From positions 558,001 through 622,000 of the forward strand of contig NZ_CP014223.1 in assembly GCF_001561955.1 (NCBI RefSeq): a stretch of DNA of 64,000 nucleotides. Reading direction: 5' to 3'. Both the position numbers and the translations under genes were made by a program. Positions 27,863 to 36,020 of the stretch are shown here, piece after piece (the stretch's first letter is position 1; every line of letters starts with the position of its first letter). The notes beneath the pieces are model-generated. The model saw only the letters and a list, made by a program, of their open reading frames with translations, did no database searches and had not been told where the DNA came from. The DNA comes from Anaerotignum propionicum DSM 1682 (GTDB lineage: Bacteria > Bacillota > Clostridia > Lachnospirales > Anaerotignaceae).

Positions 27863-28464
27863 ATGGCAAGAGATAGAGTACCCGTACTGAAGAGATGTAG
27901 ATCCTTGAACTTGGATCCCATCTACCTTGGTATTGATAAAAAATCCAAAAAGCAAAACTTAAAAGCAAACAGAAAAATGAGCGAATACGGCCTTCAGATG
28001 AGAGAAAAGCAGAAAGCTAAATTCATCTACGGCGTTTTAGAAAAACAGTTCAGAGGCTACTATGCTCAGGCTGAAAAAATTGCAAAAAAGAAGGTATTCC
28101 CGGTGAAAACCTGCTTATGCTTCTTGAAATGAGACTGGATAACGTAATGTTCCGTCTTGGCTACGGCAGAACAAGAAAAGAAGCAAGACAGATTGTTCGT
28201 CATAAACATGTAACCGTAAACGGTAAGCCTGTTGATATCCCTTCCTATCAGGTAAAGGTTGGCGACACAATTGAAGTAAAAGAAAAATATAAATCCATTC
28301 AGAGATACAAAGACGTTTTGGCTTCTACTGATGGCAAAATCGTTCCTGAATGGCTGACCGCTAACCATGATGCGTTAAGCGGCACAGTTGTAGCAAAACC
28401 TACAAGAGCACAGATTGACATTCCTGTTGAAGAAACATTTATTGTCGAGCTGTACTCCAAATAA
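27863..28464 (+). CDS. rpsD: 30S ribosomal protein S4, reading frame broken by a -1 shift
   Basis: S4 is split over two frames. Frame one (27863-28132) runs [23 protein letters not shown]... and ends in non-S4 sequence VKTCLCFLK. The second frame ends at 28464 and contains the S4 RNA-binding domain [27 protein letters not shown] -1 shift at 28084-28090 (A AAA AAG, in-frame as written) joins them: join(27863..28090, 28090..28464) gives 200 residues with [19 protein letters not shown] at the junction, exactly as S4 should read. One missing A in the 6-A run would do the same. S4 is essential, and the rest of the operon is intact, so this is either a sequence error or real recoding. The N-terminal region has one Cys-containing stretch (RCRSLNL) rather than the four-Cys zinc form. 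Confidence 0.8.
28084..28090 (+). other. slippery heptamer A AAA AAG inside rpsD
   Basis: The seven bases A AAA AAG lie in the zero frame (codons GCA AAA AAG), the same site used for -1 slippage in E. coli dnaX. The -1 frame continues GAA GGT ATT, encoding the conserved S4 sequence. Downstream AAGAAG can pair with CTTCTT about 28 bases later, a weak potential stimulator. Confidence 0.6.
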
Positions 28465-28498
28465 TCTGAAACGGTTGTGCAAAAAAGTCAATCAAAAA

Positions 28499-28523
28499 GC
28501 TGTGGGGCAAAATGTCCCGCAGC
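28499..28523 (+). other. hairpin between rpsD and rpoA
   Basis: GCTGTGGG and CCCGCAGC pair over 8 bp (one G-U) around a 9-base loop. It sits about 17 bases before the rpoA ribosome-binding site and lacks a T-run, so it may affect processing or translation of rpoA. Confidence 0.45.
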
Positions 28524-28554
28524 ACCTTAATATAAAAAAGGGAGGTTTGAATGA

Positions 28555-29514
28555 GTGTTTGAATTTGAGAAACCTCGTATTGAGATTGCTGAGATGGCAC
28601 CGGACGGAACTTATGGTAAGTTCGTGGTAGAGCCTTTGGAAAGAGGCTATGGCACAACATTAGGAAATTCCCTGAGAAGAATATTATTATCTTCTCTTCC
28701 TGGGGCAGCTGTCAGCAATGTAAAAATTGATGGCGTGCTTCATGAATTTAGCGTAATTCCCGGGGTAAAGGAAGATGTAACAGAAATCATCCTGAACTTA
28801 AAGGGACTTGCAATTAAAAACACCAGCGAAGGAAACGAACCCAAAATTGCCTATATTGACGTTGAGGGTGAGGGGGAAGTAAAAGGTTCTGATATTAAAA
28901 CAGACAGTGATGTTGAGGTTTTGAATCCCGATCATCACATTGCAACACTTTCCGGCGGCGCTGGCAGCAAGCTTTATATGGAGATTACCATCAACAAAGG
29001 ACGCGGTTATATTGGTGCGGACAAAAACAAAAAAGATGACCAACCAATTGGCATGCTCCCTGTTGACAGTATTTTCACCCCCGTTACCAGAGTAAATTTC
29101 CTTGTGGAAAATACTCGTGTTGGCCAAATTACCGACTATGATAAATTGTCATTGGAAGTATGGACCAACGGTACTATTGCACCCGATGATGCAGTCAGCT
29201 ACGGTGCAAAAATTTTAAATGAGCATCTGAACCTGTTTATTGATCTTTCTGATAACGCAAAGGATGCTTCTATTATGGTTGAGAAAGAAGAAGGTAAGAA
29301 AGAAAAGGTTCTTGAAATGAGTATTGAAGAGCTGGATCTTTCTGTTCGTTCTTACAACTGCTTGAAGAGAGCGGGCATCAACACAGTGGAAGACCTTGCA
29401 AATAAGACAGAAGAAGAAATGATGAAGGTTAGAAATTTGGGACGCAAGTCCTTGGAAGAAGTTTTAAACAAAATGGCAGAGCTTGGCTTGGCATTAAGAC
29501 CCAGCGACGAATAA
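28555..29514 (+). CDS. rpoA: DNA-directed RNA polymerase subunit alpha
   Basis: This 319-residue protein is the RNA polymerase alpha subunit. The N-terminal domain holds [31 protein letters not shown], and the C-terminal domain (about 250-319) holds [45 protein letters not shown], which contacts UP elements and activators. The start is GTG at 28555 (FEFEKPRIE aligns with other alphas). GGGAGG lies about 9 bases upstream. An out-of-frame ATG at 28551 (ATG AGT GTT TGA) has a better spacing to the same site and stops after three codons. Confidence 0.97.
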   Translation: MFEFEKPRIEIAEMAPDGTYGKFVVEPLERGYGTTLGNSLRRILLSSLPGAAVSNVKIDGVLHEFSVIPGVKEDVTEIILNLKGLAIKNTSEGNEPKIAYIDVEGEGEVKGSDIKTDSDVEVLNPDHHIATLSGGAGSKLYMEITINKGRGYIGADKNKKDDQPIGMLPVDSIFTPVTRVNFLVENTRVGQITDYDKLSLEVWTNGTIAPDDAVSYGAKILNEHLNLFIDLSDNAKDASIMVEKEEGKKEKVLEMSIEELDLSVRSYNCLKRAGINTVEDLANKTEEEMMKVRNLGRKSLEEVLNKMAELGLALRPSDE

Positions 29515-29548
29515 GTTCTGCCCGTTACTATTATTACCGTAGGATTAC

Positions 29549-29580
29549 GCCACCACATAAGCCCGAGGAGCAGTGGTGGC
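29549..29580 (+). other. strong hairpin between rpoA and rplQ
   Basis: GCCACCAC and GTGGTGGC pair perfectly over 8 bp around a 16-base loop. Outer CCGTA (29537-29541 region) and TACGG (29592-29596 region) can close a larger structure. It lies about 35 bases before the rplQ start and lacks a T-run, so a regulatory or processing role is more likely than termination. Confidence 0.5.
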
Positions 29581-29620
29581 GGGCACTATCTTACGGGGAT
29601 CAACTAGGAGGATACAAACC

Positions 29621-30163
29621 ATGCATGCATCCGGTTATAGAAAACTTGGTAAAACAACACCCCAGAGAAAGGCTTTGTTAAGAAACCAAGTAACAAATTT
29701 GCTGTACCACGGCAAAATTAAAACAACAGAAACAAGAGCGAAGGAAGTAAGAAGAATTGCTGAAAAGCTCATCACAATTGCTGTGAAAGAAAAAGACAAC
29801 TTTGATGAAGTTGAAGTAACAGCGAAAGTTGCAAAAAAAGACGCAAGCGGCAAGCGTGTTAAAGAAGTTGTAAATGGCAAGAAAGTAACTGTTTACAATG
29901 AAGAAAAGAAAACAGTAAAGAAGGATAAGCCTTCCAGACTTGCAGCAAGACGTCAACTGTTAGCTTATCTTTACCCTGTAACTGAAGTTCCTGCTGATGG
30001 CAAGAAAGTTAGAACAATGAGTAAAGAAGTTGACATGGCAGCGAAATTGTTTGATGAAATCGCTCCTAAGTATGTTGACCGTAACGGTGGTTATACAAGA
30101 ATCGTTAAGCTGGGCGCAAGAAAAGGCGACGGCGCGATGGAAGTATTCATTGAATTGGTTTAA
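29621..30163 (+). CDS. rplQ: 50S ribosomal protein L17
   Basis: This 180-residue protein is L17, located at the tunnel exit. [44 protein letters not shown] is diagnostic. It is longer than the usual 115-130 residues because of a charged insertion (about residues 57-104, [21 protein letters not shown]...) after the first domain; such insertions occur in some Clostridia. The ATG at 29621 has AGGAGG upstream; the longer frame from 29573 is not supported. It is the last gene of the superoperon and ends at an intrinsic terminator. Confidence 0.95.
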   Translation: MHASGYRKLGKTTPQRKALLRNQVTNLLYHGKIKTTETRAKEVRRIAEKLITIAVKEKDNFDEVEVTAKVAKKDASGKRVKEVVNGKKVTVYNEEKKTVKKDKPSRLAARRQLLAYLYPVTEVPADGKKVRTMSKEVDMAAKLFDEIAPKYVDRNGGYTRIVKLGARKGDGAMEVFIELV

Positions 30164-30173
30164 TAGATAAATG

Positions 30174-30205
30174 AAAGCGGTTCTCCATTTGGGGAGCCGC
30201 TTTTT
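30174..30205 (+). terminator. terminator of the S10-spc-alpha superoperon
   Basis: AAGCGGTTCTCC and GGGAGCCGCTT pair (with one mismatch) and are followed by TTTT. It lies 11 bases after the rplQ stop codon. Confidence 0.9.
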
Positions 30206-30351
30206 GCATGGTTCTCTGTCTATTATTTGTGAAAATATGACATATGATATATAATGTTTATTATGCTAAATAAAGAACCATTGGAGTTTCATGCTAGGCA
30301 GAGAGAAGCATGATTAACTGTATATTGGGCATACCTTTATGGAGGTTGATT

Positions 30352-30732
30352 ATGAAGAAAAGAAAATATCTTATTACAATTGCAGTAATAGGTTTCCTTA
30401 TTTTTATTTGGCATCAAGAGCCACCTAAAGGGATAGGATTGACCAACCAATTTATCGGTACTTATGCTTGTCAAACAGATCCCCAGTGTTATATTACTGT
30501 ATATAAAGATGGGAACTTTTATTATTACAATCAGACTATTTTTCATTATAAAGGCGTTTTTAAAGAATCTGCAAAAGACACCTATGCGTTGTCAGGAAAG
30601 AAAATTACGCCCCAAAGCATTACCAGTAAAGAACGTTCTTTTCGATTTTTAGATGGAGAAACTGAATTGAGCTTTAAGAAAATATATGAAATTCCTTTGA
30701 TTACGGAAACAGTGAAAAAACTGGCTGAATAA
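30352..30732 (+). CDS. small membrane-anchored or exported protein of unknown function
   Basis: This 126-residue protein is not recognised. It begins with a Lys-rich stretch and a hydrophobic segment (MKKRKYLITIAVIGFLIFIW), which can be an uncleaved signal anchor or a signal peptide; the rest is predicted outside. The outer part has two Cys (CQTDPQC) that could form a disulfide and many aromatic residues (YKDGNFYYYNQTIFHYKG). The ATG at 30352 is preceded by GGAGG 6 bases away; the longer frame from 30310 is not supported. The gene has no clear operon partner; it shares a bidirectional terminator with the convergent small secreted protein gene. Confidence 0.65.
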   Translation: MKKRKYLITIAVIGFLIFIWHQEPPKGIGLTNQFIGTYACQTDPQCYITVYKDGNFYYYNQTIFHYKGVFKESAKDTYALSGKKITPQSITSKERSFRFLDGETELSFKKIYEIPLITETVKKLAE

Positions 30733-30826
30733 CTTGAAATCATTCTAAGTGCCCTATAGAAGGTTAAAAAAAGGTTTGTTTATGAAGGTAGTATCTTTAA
30801 AAACGAGAAATATTGAATTCTCATTG

Positions 30827-30862
30827 AAAAAGTCACACACAAAGATTTGTGCGTGACTTTTT
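30827..30862. terminator. bidirectional intrinsic terminator
   Basis: AAAAAGTCAC and GTGACTTTTT form the outer stem, with CACAAA and TTTGTG inside (one mismatch). A- and T-runs at the two ends serve both strands. It separates the 126-residue protein gene (plus) from the small secreted protein gene (minus). Confidence 0.9.
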
Positions 30863-30883
30863 ATAATAAGAAAGGGATTTACA

Positions 30884-31063
30884 TTAGTGAAGAATCGATG
30901 TTAAAGTAGTAGTATTATTATAGGTCTGCTCTGCGTGAATTGTAGCCGCCTCTTTCTTTTCTTGATTGTGTTGAATTGCTACTGTCAGAGACATAAATGT
31001 CACGAAGGATAGGGAAAAAGCTAAGATGGATGCACCTGCAAGTTTCAATAATTGTTTTTTCAT
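30884..31063 (-). CDS. small exported or single-pass membrane protein
   Basis: This 59-residue protein is not recognised. It starts MKKQLLKLAGASILAFSLSFVTFMSLTVA, a strong signal-peptide-like or membrane segment, and ends in a short polar tail (IQHNQEKKEAATIHAEQTYNNTTTLTSILH). The internal ATG (31063) is chosen because GAAAGGAGAG lies 8 bases before it; the ATG at 31081 contains that site. It is preceded on the minus strand by a -10-like TACAAT and an array of 11-bp spaced repeats (see next entries). This suggests a secreted or membrane peptide tightly controlled by an OmpR-type regulator. Its role is not known; a signalling peptide, envelope-stress peptide or regulator of a sensor kinase are possibilities. 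Confidence 0.6.
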   Translation of the reverse strand: MKKQLLKLAGASILAFSLSFVTFMSLTVAIQHNQEKKEAATIHAEQTYNNTTTLTSILH

Positions 31064-31101
31064 AAATGTCTCTCCTTTCAAAAAGAAACTTTGTTTTTAT
31101 T

Positions 31102-31130
31102 ATTGTAGCATAAAGGGGGCTTACGTAGGT
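31102..31130 (-). promoter_or_regulatory. promoter of the small exported protein gene
   Basis: On the minus strand TACAAT (31102-31107) is a good -10. The -35 position (31125-31130, ACCTAC) is poor and directly abuts the nearest GTAA half-site, the layout expected for an activator-dependent promoter. Confidence 0.55.
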
Positions 31131-31264
31131 TACAGTGGGTTTACGATGTTGTTACAGTCACCTTTCTCCTATGTTACCAACAGATTACAGCTCTTGATTT
31201 CTATGGTCTAAGAATAACACAGAAAGCAGTAGATACACTTAAGGCAGAATTACGATGTGTTTAC
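31121..31264 (-). promoter_or_regulatory. array of 11-bp phased GTAA half-sites (OmpR/WalR-like operator)
   Basis: On the minus strand GTAA occurs (as TTAC on the plus strand) at 31121, 31130, 31141, 31152, 31174, 31185, 31250 and 31261. The steps are 9, 11, 11, 22, 11, 65 and 11 bases: five of six slots between 31130 and 31185 follow an exact 11-bp period. The half-sites read TGTAAC, CGTAAA, TGTAAC, GGTAAC and TGTAAT, close to the TGTWAH-N5-TGTWAH box of WalR, and compatible with other OmpR/PhoB regulators. Chance occurrence of this phasing is unlikely, but no regulator gene is in the window. Confidence 0.7.
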
Positions 31265-31328
31265 GAAAAATTGAAGATTTTATTAAGGGAACAAACTGTA
31301 CTTTTAGTATAGCAAAGCCCTGTTTTTC

Positions 31329-31357
31329 TTGACTTTTTTGTGGAAAAAACGTATCCT
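31329..31357 (+). promoter_or_regulatory. promoter for ecfA1
   Basis: TTGACT and TATCCT are separated by 17 bases, about 70 bases before the ecfA1 start. Confidence 0.55.
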
Positions 31358-31426
31358 ATTCATAGCTGTGAACATTAGTTGTCATAGACTTAAGAGGATG
31401 AAAATCTTTATAGAAAAGGTGAAATT

Positions 31427-32293
31427 ATGAAAATGGTGAAGGCCGAAGGTTTGACGTATGAATATACCAAAATACTTGAAACAGACCACGGCACTGAGGA
31501 AGAAAAAGTTTCTGCTTTGAAAGCAGTTGATTTAGAGATAGAAAAAGGGGAATTTGTTGTTGTTCTGGGTCATAATGGCTCTGGAAAATCTACCTTTGCA
31601 AAGCACATTAATGCATTGCTGGAACCCACAGCAGGTACGTTATGGGTGAAAGGTATGGATACCAAAAATGGAGAATTGATATGGGATATTCGTCAATCCG
31701 CAGGTATGGTTTTCCAAAATCCAGACAACCAACTTGTAGCAACGGTTGTAGAAGAGGATATAGCCTTTGGCCCTGAGAATATGGGCATTGCCCCGGAAGA
31801 AATTCGCCGCCGTGTGGATGAAGCTTTGGCTACGGTTCATATGGAGAAGTACGCAAAGCATACACCATCAAAGCTATCCGGCGGTCAGAAACAGCGTATT
31901 GCCATTGCAGGTGTGCTTGCTATGATGCCTGATTGCATTGTTTTAGATGAACCTACAGCCATGCTGGACCCTGTGGGACGCAAAGAGGTATTGGAGACCA
32001 TTGAACGCTTAAATAAAGACGAAGGCATTACCATTATTCTGATTACCCACTATATGGACGAAGCAGTCCGAGGGGATCGTGTTTATGTGATTGATGATGG
32101 CGAGGTAGTGATGGAAGGGAAGCCCAAGGAGATTTTTTCTCAGGTTGAGCGGTTACAGCAGTATGGCTTGGATGTACCGCAAGTAACGGAGGTTGCCCAT
32201 CTTTTACGCAAAGAAGGCGTTGACATACCCGCAGATATTTTAACAGTCGAGGAAATGGTAGGTGCACTATGTCAATTAAAATTAACCACTTAA
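31427..32293 (+). CDS. ecfA1: ECF transporter energy-coupling ATPase 1
   Basis: This 288-residue ATPase drives vitamin and metal uptake by group II ECF transporters. Walker [11 protein letters not shown]-loop [21 protein letters not shown], signature LSGGQKQR and Walker [13 protein letters not shown] are all intact. The [20 protein letters not shown] linker is typical. It overlaps ecfA2 by 25 bases. The substrate-binding S subunit is not encoded here, so this is a shared module for several S proteins, as is usual downstream of rplQ in Firmicutes. AAAAGGTG precedes the ATG. Confidence 0.93.
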   Translation: MKMVKAEGLTYEYTKILETDHGTEEEKVSALKAVDLEIEKGEFVVVLGHNGSGKSTFAKHINALLEPTAGTLWVKGMDTKNGELIWDIRQSAGMVFQNPDNQLVATVVEEDIAFGPENMGIAPEEIRRRVDEALATVHMEKYAKHTPSKLSGGQKQRIAIAGVLAMMPDCIVLDEPTAMLDPVGRKEVLETIERLNKDEGITIILITHYMDEAVRGDRVYVIDDGEVVMEGKPKEIFSQVERLQQYGLDVPQVTEVAHLLRKEGVDIPADILTVEEMVGALCQLKLTT

Positions 32294-33126
32294 CATATAT
32301 TTATAATCCTGAAACTGCTTTTGAGAAAAAAGCGTTGGATAATGTTTCCCTGGAAATTAAAAAAGGAGAATTTGTTGGTCTTATCGGACATACAGGCTCG
32401 GGCAAATCAACCTTAATACAACATTTGAATGGCATTATCACTCCAAGCAAGGGTGAAATTTTGTTAGATGGGGAAAATATTCATAGGGATAAAGCAAAAT
32501 TAAAAGAGGTGCGTAGGCGTATTGGTTTGGCATTTCAATACCCAGAATATCAGCTTTTCGAAATGACGGTCTATAAGGATGTTGCTTTTGGCCCTACCAA
32601 TATGCAATTATCTAAAGAAGAGATTCATTCCAATGTGGTTTCGGCATTGGAAACTGTGGGTATTGCCCCTGAGCTATACGAAAAATCTCCCTTTGAGCTA
32701 TCTGGAGGGCAGAAACGTCGTGTAGCTATTGCTGGTGTTTTAGCCATGAATCCTGAGGTATTAATATTGGACGAGCCTACAGCAGGTTTAGACCCCAAGG
32801 GTCGGGACGAAATACTACAAGCAATCAAGCATCTTCATGAAGAGCGAGGAATAACAGTTATTTTGGTGAGCCATAGCATGGAGGATGTTGCGAAATTGGT
32901 TGATCGAATTATCGTAATGCACGAAGGAAAAGCTGCCATGGAAGGCACTCCCAAAGAGGTTTTTTGCCATGTGCAGGAGCTGGAGGCCATGGGGCTGGCA
33001 GCACCTCAGGTAAGCTATGTTTTTCAGGCACTGAAAGATAAAGGTTTTGATGTACCGTTGGATATTTTTACGGTGGAGGAAGCAAAAAAAGTGTTGATGA
33101 ATTTGGTAAGGCAGGTGAGGGTATGA
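32269..33126 (+). CDS. ecfA2: ECF transporter energy-coupling ATPase 2
   Basis: This 285-residue protein is the second ATPase of the ECF module. It carries Walker [10 protein letters not shown], the EcfA2-type Q-loop [22 protein letters not shown], signature LSGGQKRR and Walker [16 protein letters not shown]. It starts inside ecfA1 (25-base overlap) and overlaps ecfT by four bases (ATGA), so the three proteins should be made in fixed ratio. Confidence 0.93.
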   Translation: MSIKINHLTYIYNPETAFEKKALDNVSLEIKKGEFVGLIGHTGSGKSTLIQHLNGIITPSKGEILLDGENIHRDKAKLKEVRRRIGLAFQYPEYQLFEMTVYKDVAFGPTNMQLSKEEIHSNVVSALETVGIAPELYEKSPFELSGGQKRRVAIAGVLAMNPEVLILDEPTAGLDPKGRDEILQAIKHLHEERGITVILVSHSMEDVAKLVDRIIVMHEGKAAMEGTPKEVFCHVQELEAMGLAAPQVSYVFQALKDKGFDVPLDIFTVEEAKKVLMNLVRQVRV

Positions 33127-33947
33127 TTCGGGATATTACCATAGGGCAGTTTTATCCAGTGGATTCCCCTATCCATCGCCTAGATGCCAGAGTAAAACTT
33201 ACCTTGACTTTTTTGTATATTATAACGCTGTTTATGATTAATAGTTTTGCAGGATATTTGTTTGTAATATTGGTTTTAGCAACGGTGATTCAGGTATCCA
33301 AGGTACCTATAAAGTTTATGCTTAAGGGAATTAAAGGTATCATTATTATTATTTTATTTACAGCTTTTATTAATCTTTTCATGACGAAGGGAGAACATGT
33401 ACTTTGGCAATGGGGCTTTTTAAGTTTGACCATGGAAGGAATTGTGCTGGCTGCTAAAATGTGCATTCGTTTGGTTCTTTTAATTGTAGGGTCATCTGTG
33501 CTGACTTTGACCACTACCCCCATTCAATTGACGGATGGCATTGAATTTATGCTTCGTCCATTTAAAAAAATTGGGGTGCCTGCCCATGAAATTGCAATGA
33601 TGATGACAATTGCGCTTCGCTTTATTCCAACCTTGCTGGATGAGACAGATAAAATTATGAAAGCTCAACAGGCCAGAGGTGCGGATTTTGATTCAGGAAA
33701 CTTGATGCAAAAAGCCAAAAGCTTGATTCCTATTCTAGTTCCTCTGTTTATATCCGCGTTTCGTCGTGCAGAAGAGTTGGCAATGGCCATGGAGGCAAGG
33801 TGTTATCATGGAGACGAAAATAGAACCCGTATGAACCGTATGCAAATACAAAAAAGAGACTACAGTGCATTTGCCATGGGGATACTTTATCTTGTGGCGA
33901 TTCTTGGCATAAGATATGCAACAAATACATTTGGATTTTTGATTTAG
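33123..33947 (+). CDS. ecfT: ECF transporter transmembrane subunit EcfT
   Basis: This 274-residue membrane protein connects the two ATPases to the S subunit. It has about 5-6 hydrophobic segments, and the two coupling-helix motifs of EcfT are visible: KAQQARGADFD (ARG motif) and LAMAMEARCYHG (second A-x-x-R motif). It starts GTTTATGATTC-like, with ATG overlapping the ecfA2 stop (ATGA). The next gene, truA, follows a promoter and a 206-base spacer. Confidence 0.93.
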   Translation: MIRDITIGQFYPVDSPIHRLDARVKLTLTFLYIITLFMINSFAGYLFVILVLATVIQVSKVPIKFMLKGIKGIIIIILFTAFINLFMTKGEHVLWQWGFLSLTMEGIVLAAKMCIRLVLLIVGSSVLTLTTTPIQLTDGIEFMLRPFKKIGVPAHEIAMMMTIALRFIPTLLDETDKIMKAQQARGADFDSGNLMQKAKSLIPILVPLFISAFRRAEELAMAMEARCYHGDENRTRMNRMQIQKRDYSAFAMGILYLVAILGIRYATNTFGFLI

Positions 33948-34069
33948 TCTTTTTGCGGTATTTAGAATAACACTTCCGACTTTAAATAATTTAATGAGTG
34001 AATCAGTGTTTAATTTCTTTATTAGGTAAAAATTTTTGGTTACTGGTTAAATGGAAGGTTAGAAAGAAT

Positions 34070-34098
34070 TTGCGAAAATAGATGTAAAACCTTATAAT
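34070..34098 (+). promoter_or_regulatory. promoter for truA
   Basis: TTGCGA and a consensus TATAAT are separated by 17 bases. A short GGGAG/CTCCC hairpin follows at 34110-34133, about 20 bases before the truA start. Confidence 0.7.
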
Positions 34099-34153
34099 AC
34101 GATAGTTAGGGGGAGGTTTTGCATCTCCCTTTCTATATGTCAGGAGGCATTTT

Positions 34154-34930
34154 GTGAAGCGTATACTATTGACCATTGCCTACGATGGAACCAACTATAG
34201 CGGATGGCAAAAACAATTGTCACCGGAAGTAAAAACTGTTGAAGGTGAATTGGAGAAGGCGCTAAGAGCTCTGTTTCGTTCCCCCAATTTAATCTGCATC
34301 GGCGCAAGCAGAACGGACAGAGGGGTGCATGCGTTGGGTCAAAGGGCAACAATAGATGTAGAAACAAACATACCTGTTGAAAAAATTCCCCTTGCCGTTC
34401 GCTCTCTGCTTCCTTCGGATATTGTGGTGGTAAAGGCGGAAGAGGTTCCTGCAGATTTTCATCCAAGGTATGATTGTATCAAAAAAACCTACGAATATCG
34501 TATTTGGAATGGCCCCATGCGAAATCCTAAGGAACGGCTCTATACAACATTTGTATATAGTCCCCTGGATTTGGAAAAAATGAATAAAGCGGCTAGCAAC
34601 TTTATTGGTACCTACGATTTTGCTGCGTTTTGTGCAGCTGGAAGTACTGTTTCATCTACGGTTAGAAGCATTTTTGATTGTTATGTAAAAAGTGAAGGTA
34701 ACGTAATTTCAATTTATGTGACTGGTGACGGATTTTTGTATAATATGGTGCGAATTATGGCGGGAACTTTAATCGCTGTTGGGCAGGATAAAGTCTCCCC
34801 TGATGAGATTTTACAAATCATACTAAGTGGGAACCGGGAAAAGGCTGGGATAACGGCAGAGCCACAAGGTTTGACTTTGCAGGAAATTTATTATGATTTG
34901 CATGGAAAAGCTGTTGACAGCGAAGGTTGA
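34154..34930 (+). CDS. truA: tRNA pseudouridine synthase A
   Basis: This 258-residue enzyme makes pseudouridine at tRNA positions 38-40. The catalytic Asp is D55 in GASRTDRGVHALGQ. DYRIWNG-type strand and the C-terminal GDGFLYNMVRIMAGTLIAVGQ are conserved. The start is GTG at 34154 with AGGAGG 9 bases before. Its 3' end contains the promoter for rplM-rpsI. Confidence 0.95.
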   Translation: MKRILLTIAYDGTNYSGWQKQLSPEVKTVEGELEKALRALFRSPNLICIGASRTDRGVHALGQRATIDVETNIPVEKIPLAVRSLLPSDIVVVKAEEVPADFHPRYDCIKKTYEYRIWNGPMRNPKERLYTTFVYSPLDLEKMNKAASNFIGTYDFAAFCAAGSTVSSTVRSIFDCYVKSEGNVISIYVTGDGFLYNMVRIMAGTLIAVGQDKVSPDEILQIILSGNREKAGITAEPQGLTLQEIYYDLHGKAVDSEG

Positions 34931-34942
34931 ATGTACTATAAT
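34914..34942 (+). promoter_or_regulatory. promoter for rplM-rpsI, inside the end of truA
   Basis: A fully consensus TTGACA, 17 bases, TATAAT overlaps the last codons of truA. It should give strong expression of L13 and S9 independent of truA. Confidence 0.9.
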
Positions 34943-35108
34943 TAAAAAGCTGTATTTTGACTTTAGAGCCTTTTGGCTTTAAATATATGTTTCTCAAGGT
35001 GGGATCCAACAAGTTATGTGAAACCACATAATGGAGATTGACCGTTTTGTTCCCGCAAAACGGCAAAGTCAACGGATCAAACAAAATATGAATAGGGAGG
35101 TAGAAACC
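34943..35108 (+). promoter_or_regulatory. structured leader of rplM (L13 leader candidate)
   Basis: The 166-base leader can form two good stems: TTATGTG (35014-35020) with CACATAA (35025-35031), and CCGTTTTG (35042-35049) with CAAAACGG (35056-35063), the latter extended by GAC/GTC pairing. Position and form match the Firmicutes L13 leader, an RNA element upstream of rplM-rpsI thought to mediate feedback by L13. An exact covariance-model match was not tested. Confidence 0.65.
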
Positions 35109-35546
35109 ATGAGAACAACTTACATTGCGAAGGAATCTGATGTAGTAAAAAAGTGGTATGTAATTGATGCTGCTGATATGACTTTAGGTCGTATTTCTAC
35201 AGAGATCGCAAACATTTTAAGAGGCAAAAATAAACCACAGTATGCACCAAATGTTGATATGGGTGACTATGTTGTCGTTATCAATGCTGAGAAGGTTGCT
35301 GTAACAGGCAAAAAATTGGAGCAGAAGGTATATCATCATCACTCCGGTTACACAGGTGGTTTGAAAACAACTAGACTGGATAAGATGCTGGATACACACC
35401 CTGAAAGAGTTATTGAACATGCTGTAAAAGGTATGCTTCCTAAAAATGCTCTGGGAAGAAAGATGTTTGGAAAATTGCATGTATATGCAGGTGCAGAACA
35501 TCCCCATGCAGCACAGAAACCCGAAAAATTGGAAATTAAATTTTAA
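35109..35546 (+). CDS. rplM: 50S ribosomal protein L13
   Basis: This 145-residue protein is L13, important in early 50S assembly. [29 protein letters not shown] and the C-terminal [18 protein letters not shown] are diagnostic. The ATG at 35109 has GGGAGGT 8 bases before; the longer frame from 35031 is part of the leader hairpins and is rejected. Confidence 0.97.
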   Translation: MRTTYIAKESDVVKKWYVIDAADMTLGRISTEIANILRGKNKPQYAPNVDMGDYVVVINAEKVAVTGKKLEQKVYHHHSGYTGGLKTTRLDKMLDTHPERVIEHAVKGMLPKNALGRKMFGKLHVYAGAEHPHAAQKPEKLEIKF

Positions 35547-35564
35547 TAGGAGGAGGAAAGCATA

Positions 35565-35957
35565 ATGGCAGCAGCTAGATATTACGGTACAGGCAGAAGA
35601 AAATCTTCCGTAGCTAGAGTATATTTGGTACCCGGCAACGGTAAAATAACAATAAATAAAAGAGATATCAACGAATATTTCGGTCTTGAAACATTGAAGC
35701 TGATTGTTCGTCAGCCTTTGGAATTGACAGAAACAACAGTAAAGTTTGATGTTTTGGTTAATGTAAATGGTGGTGGATTTACAGGTCAGGCAGGTGCAAT
35801 CAGACATGGTATCTCCAGAGCATTACTTCAGGCAGATGGCGATTTCAGACCCGCTTTGAAAAAAGCTGGCTTCTTAACTCGTGACCCTAGAATGAAAGAA
35901 AGAAAGAAATATGGTCTCAAGGCAGCGAGACGTGCGCCTCAGTTTAGCAAGAGATAA
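35565..35957 (+). CDS. rpsI: 30S ribosomal protein S9
   Basis: This 130-residue protein is S9. [34 protein letters not shown] is diagnostic, and the C-terminal [11 protein letters not shown] reaches P-site tRNA. AGGAGGA lies before the ATG, 18 bases after rplM. Confidence 0.97.
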   Translation: MAAARYYGTGRRKSSVARVYLVPGNGKITINKRDINEYFGLETLKLIVRQPLELTETTVKFDVLVNVNGGGFTGQAGAIRHGISRALLQADGDFRPALKKAGFLTRDPRMKERKKYGLKAARRAPQFSKR

Positions 35958-35983
35958 TTATTTCAAAATTTATTTGAAACATC

Positions 35984-36020
35984 AAAACCCCGAGAACACC
36001 AAGTTTTCGGGGTTTATTTT
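35984..36020 (+). terminator. terminator of rplM-rpsI
   Basis: AAACCCCGAGAAC and GTTTTCGGGGTTT form a near-perfect stem, followed by ATTTTATT. Confidence 0.9.

Noticed and set aside
31174-31188. Reading the 11-bp repeats as a CRISPR or phage element
   Set aside because: Units are short half-sites with fixed period, without spacers or cas genes; a regulator array fits better.
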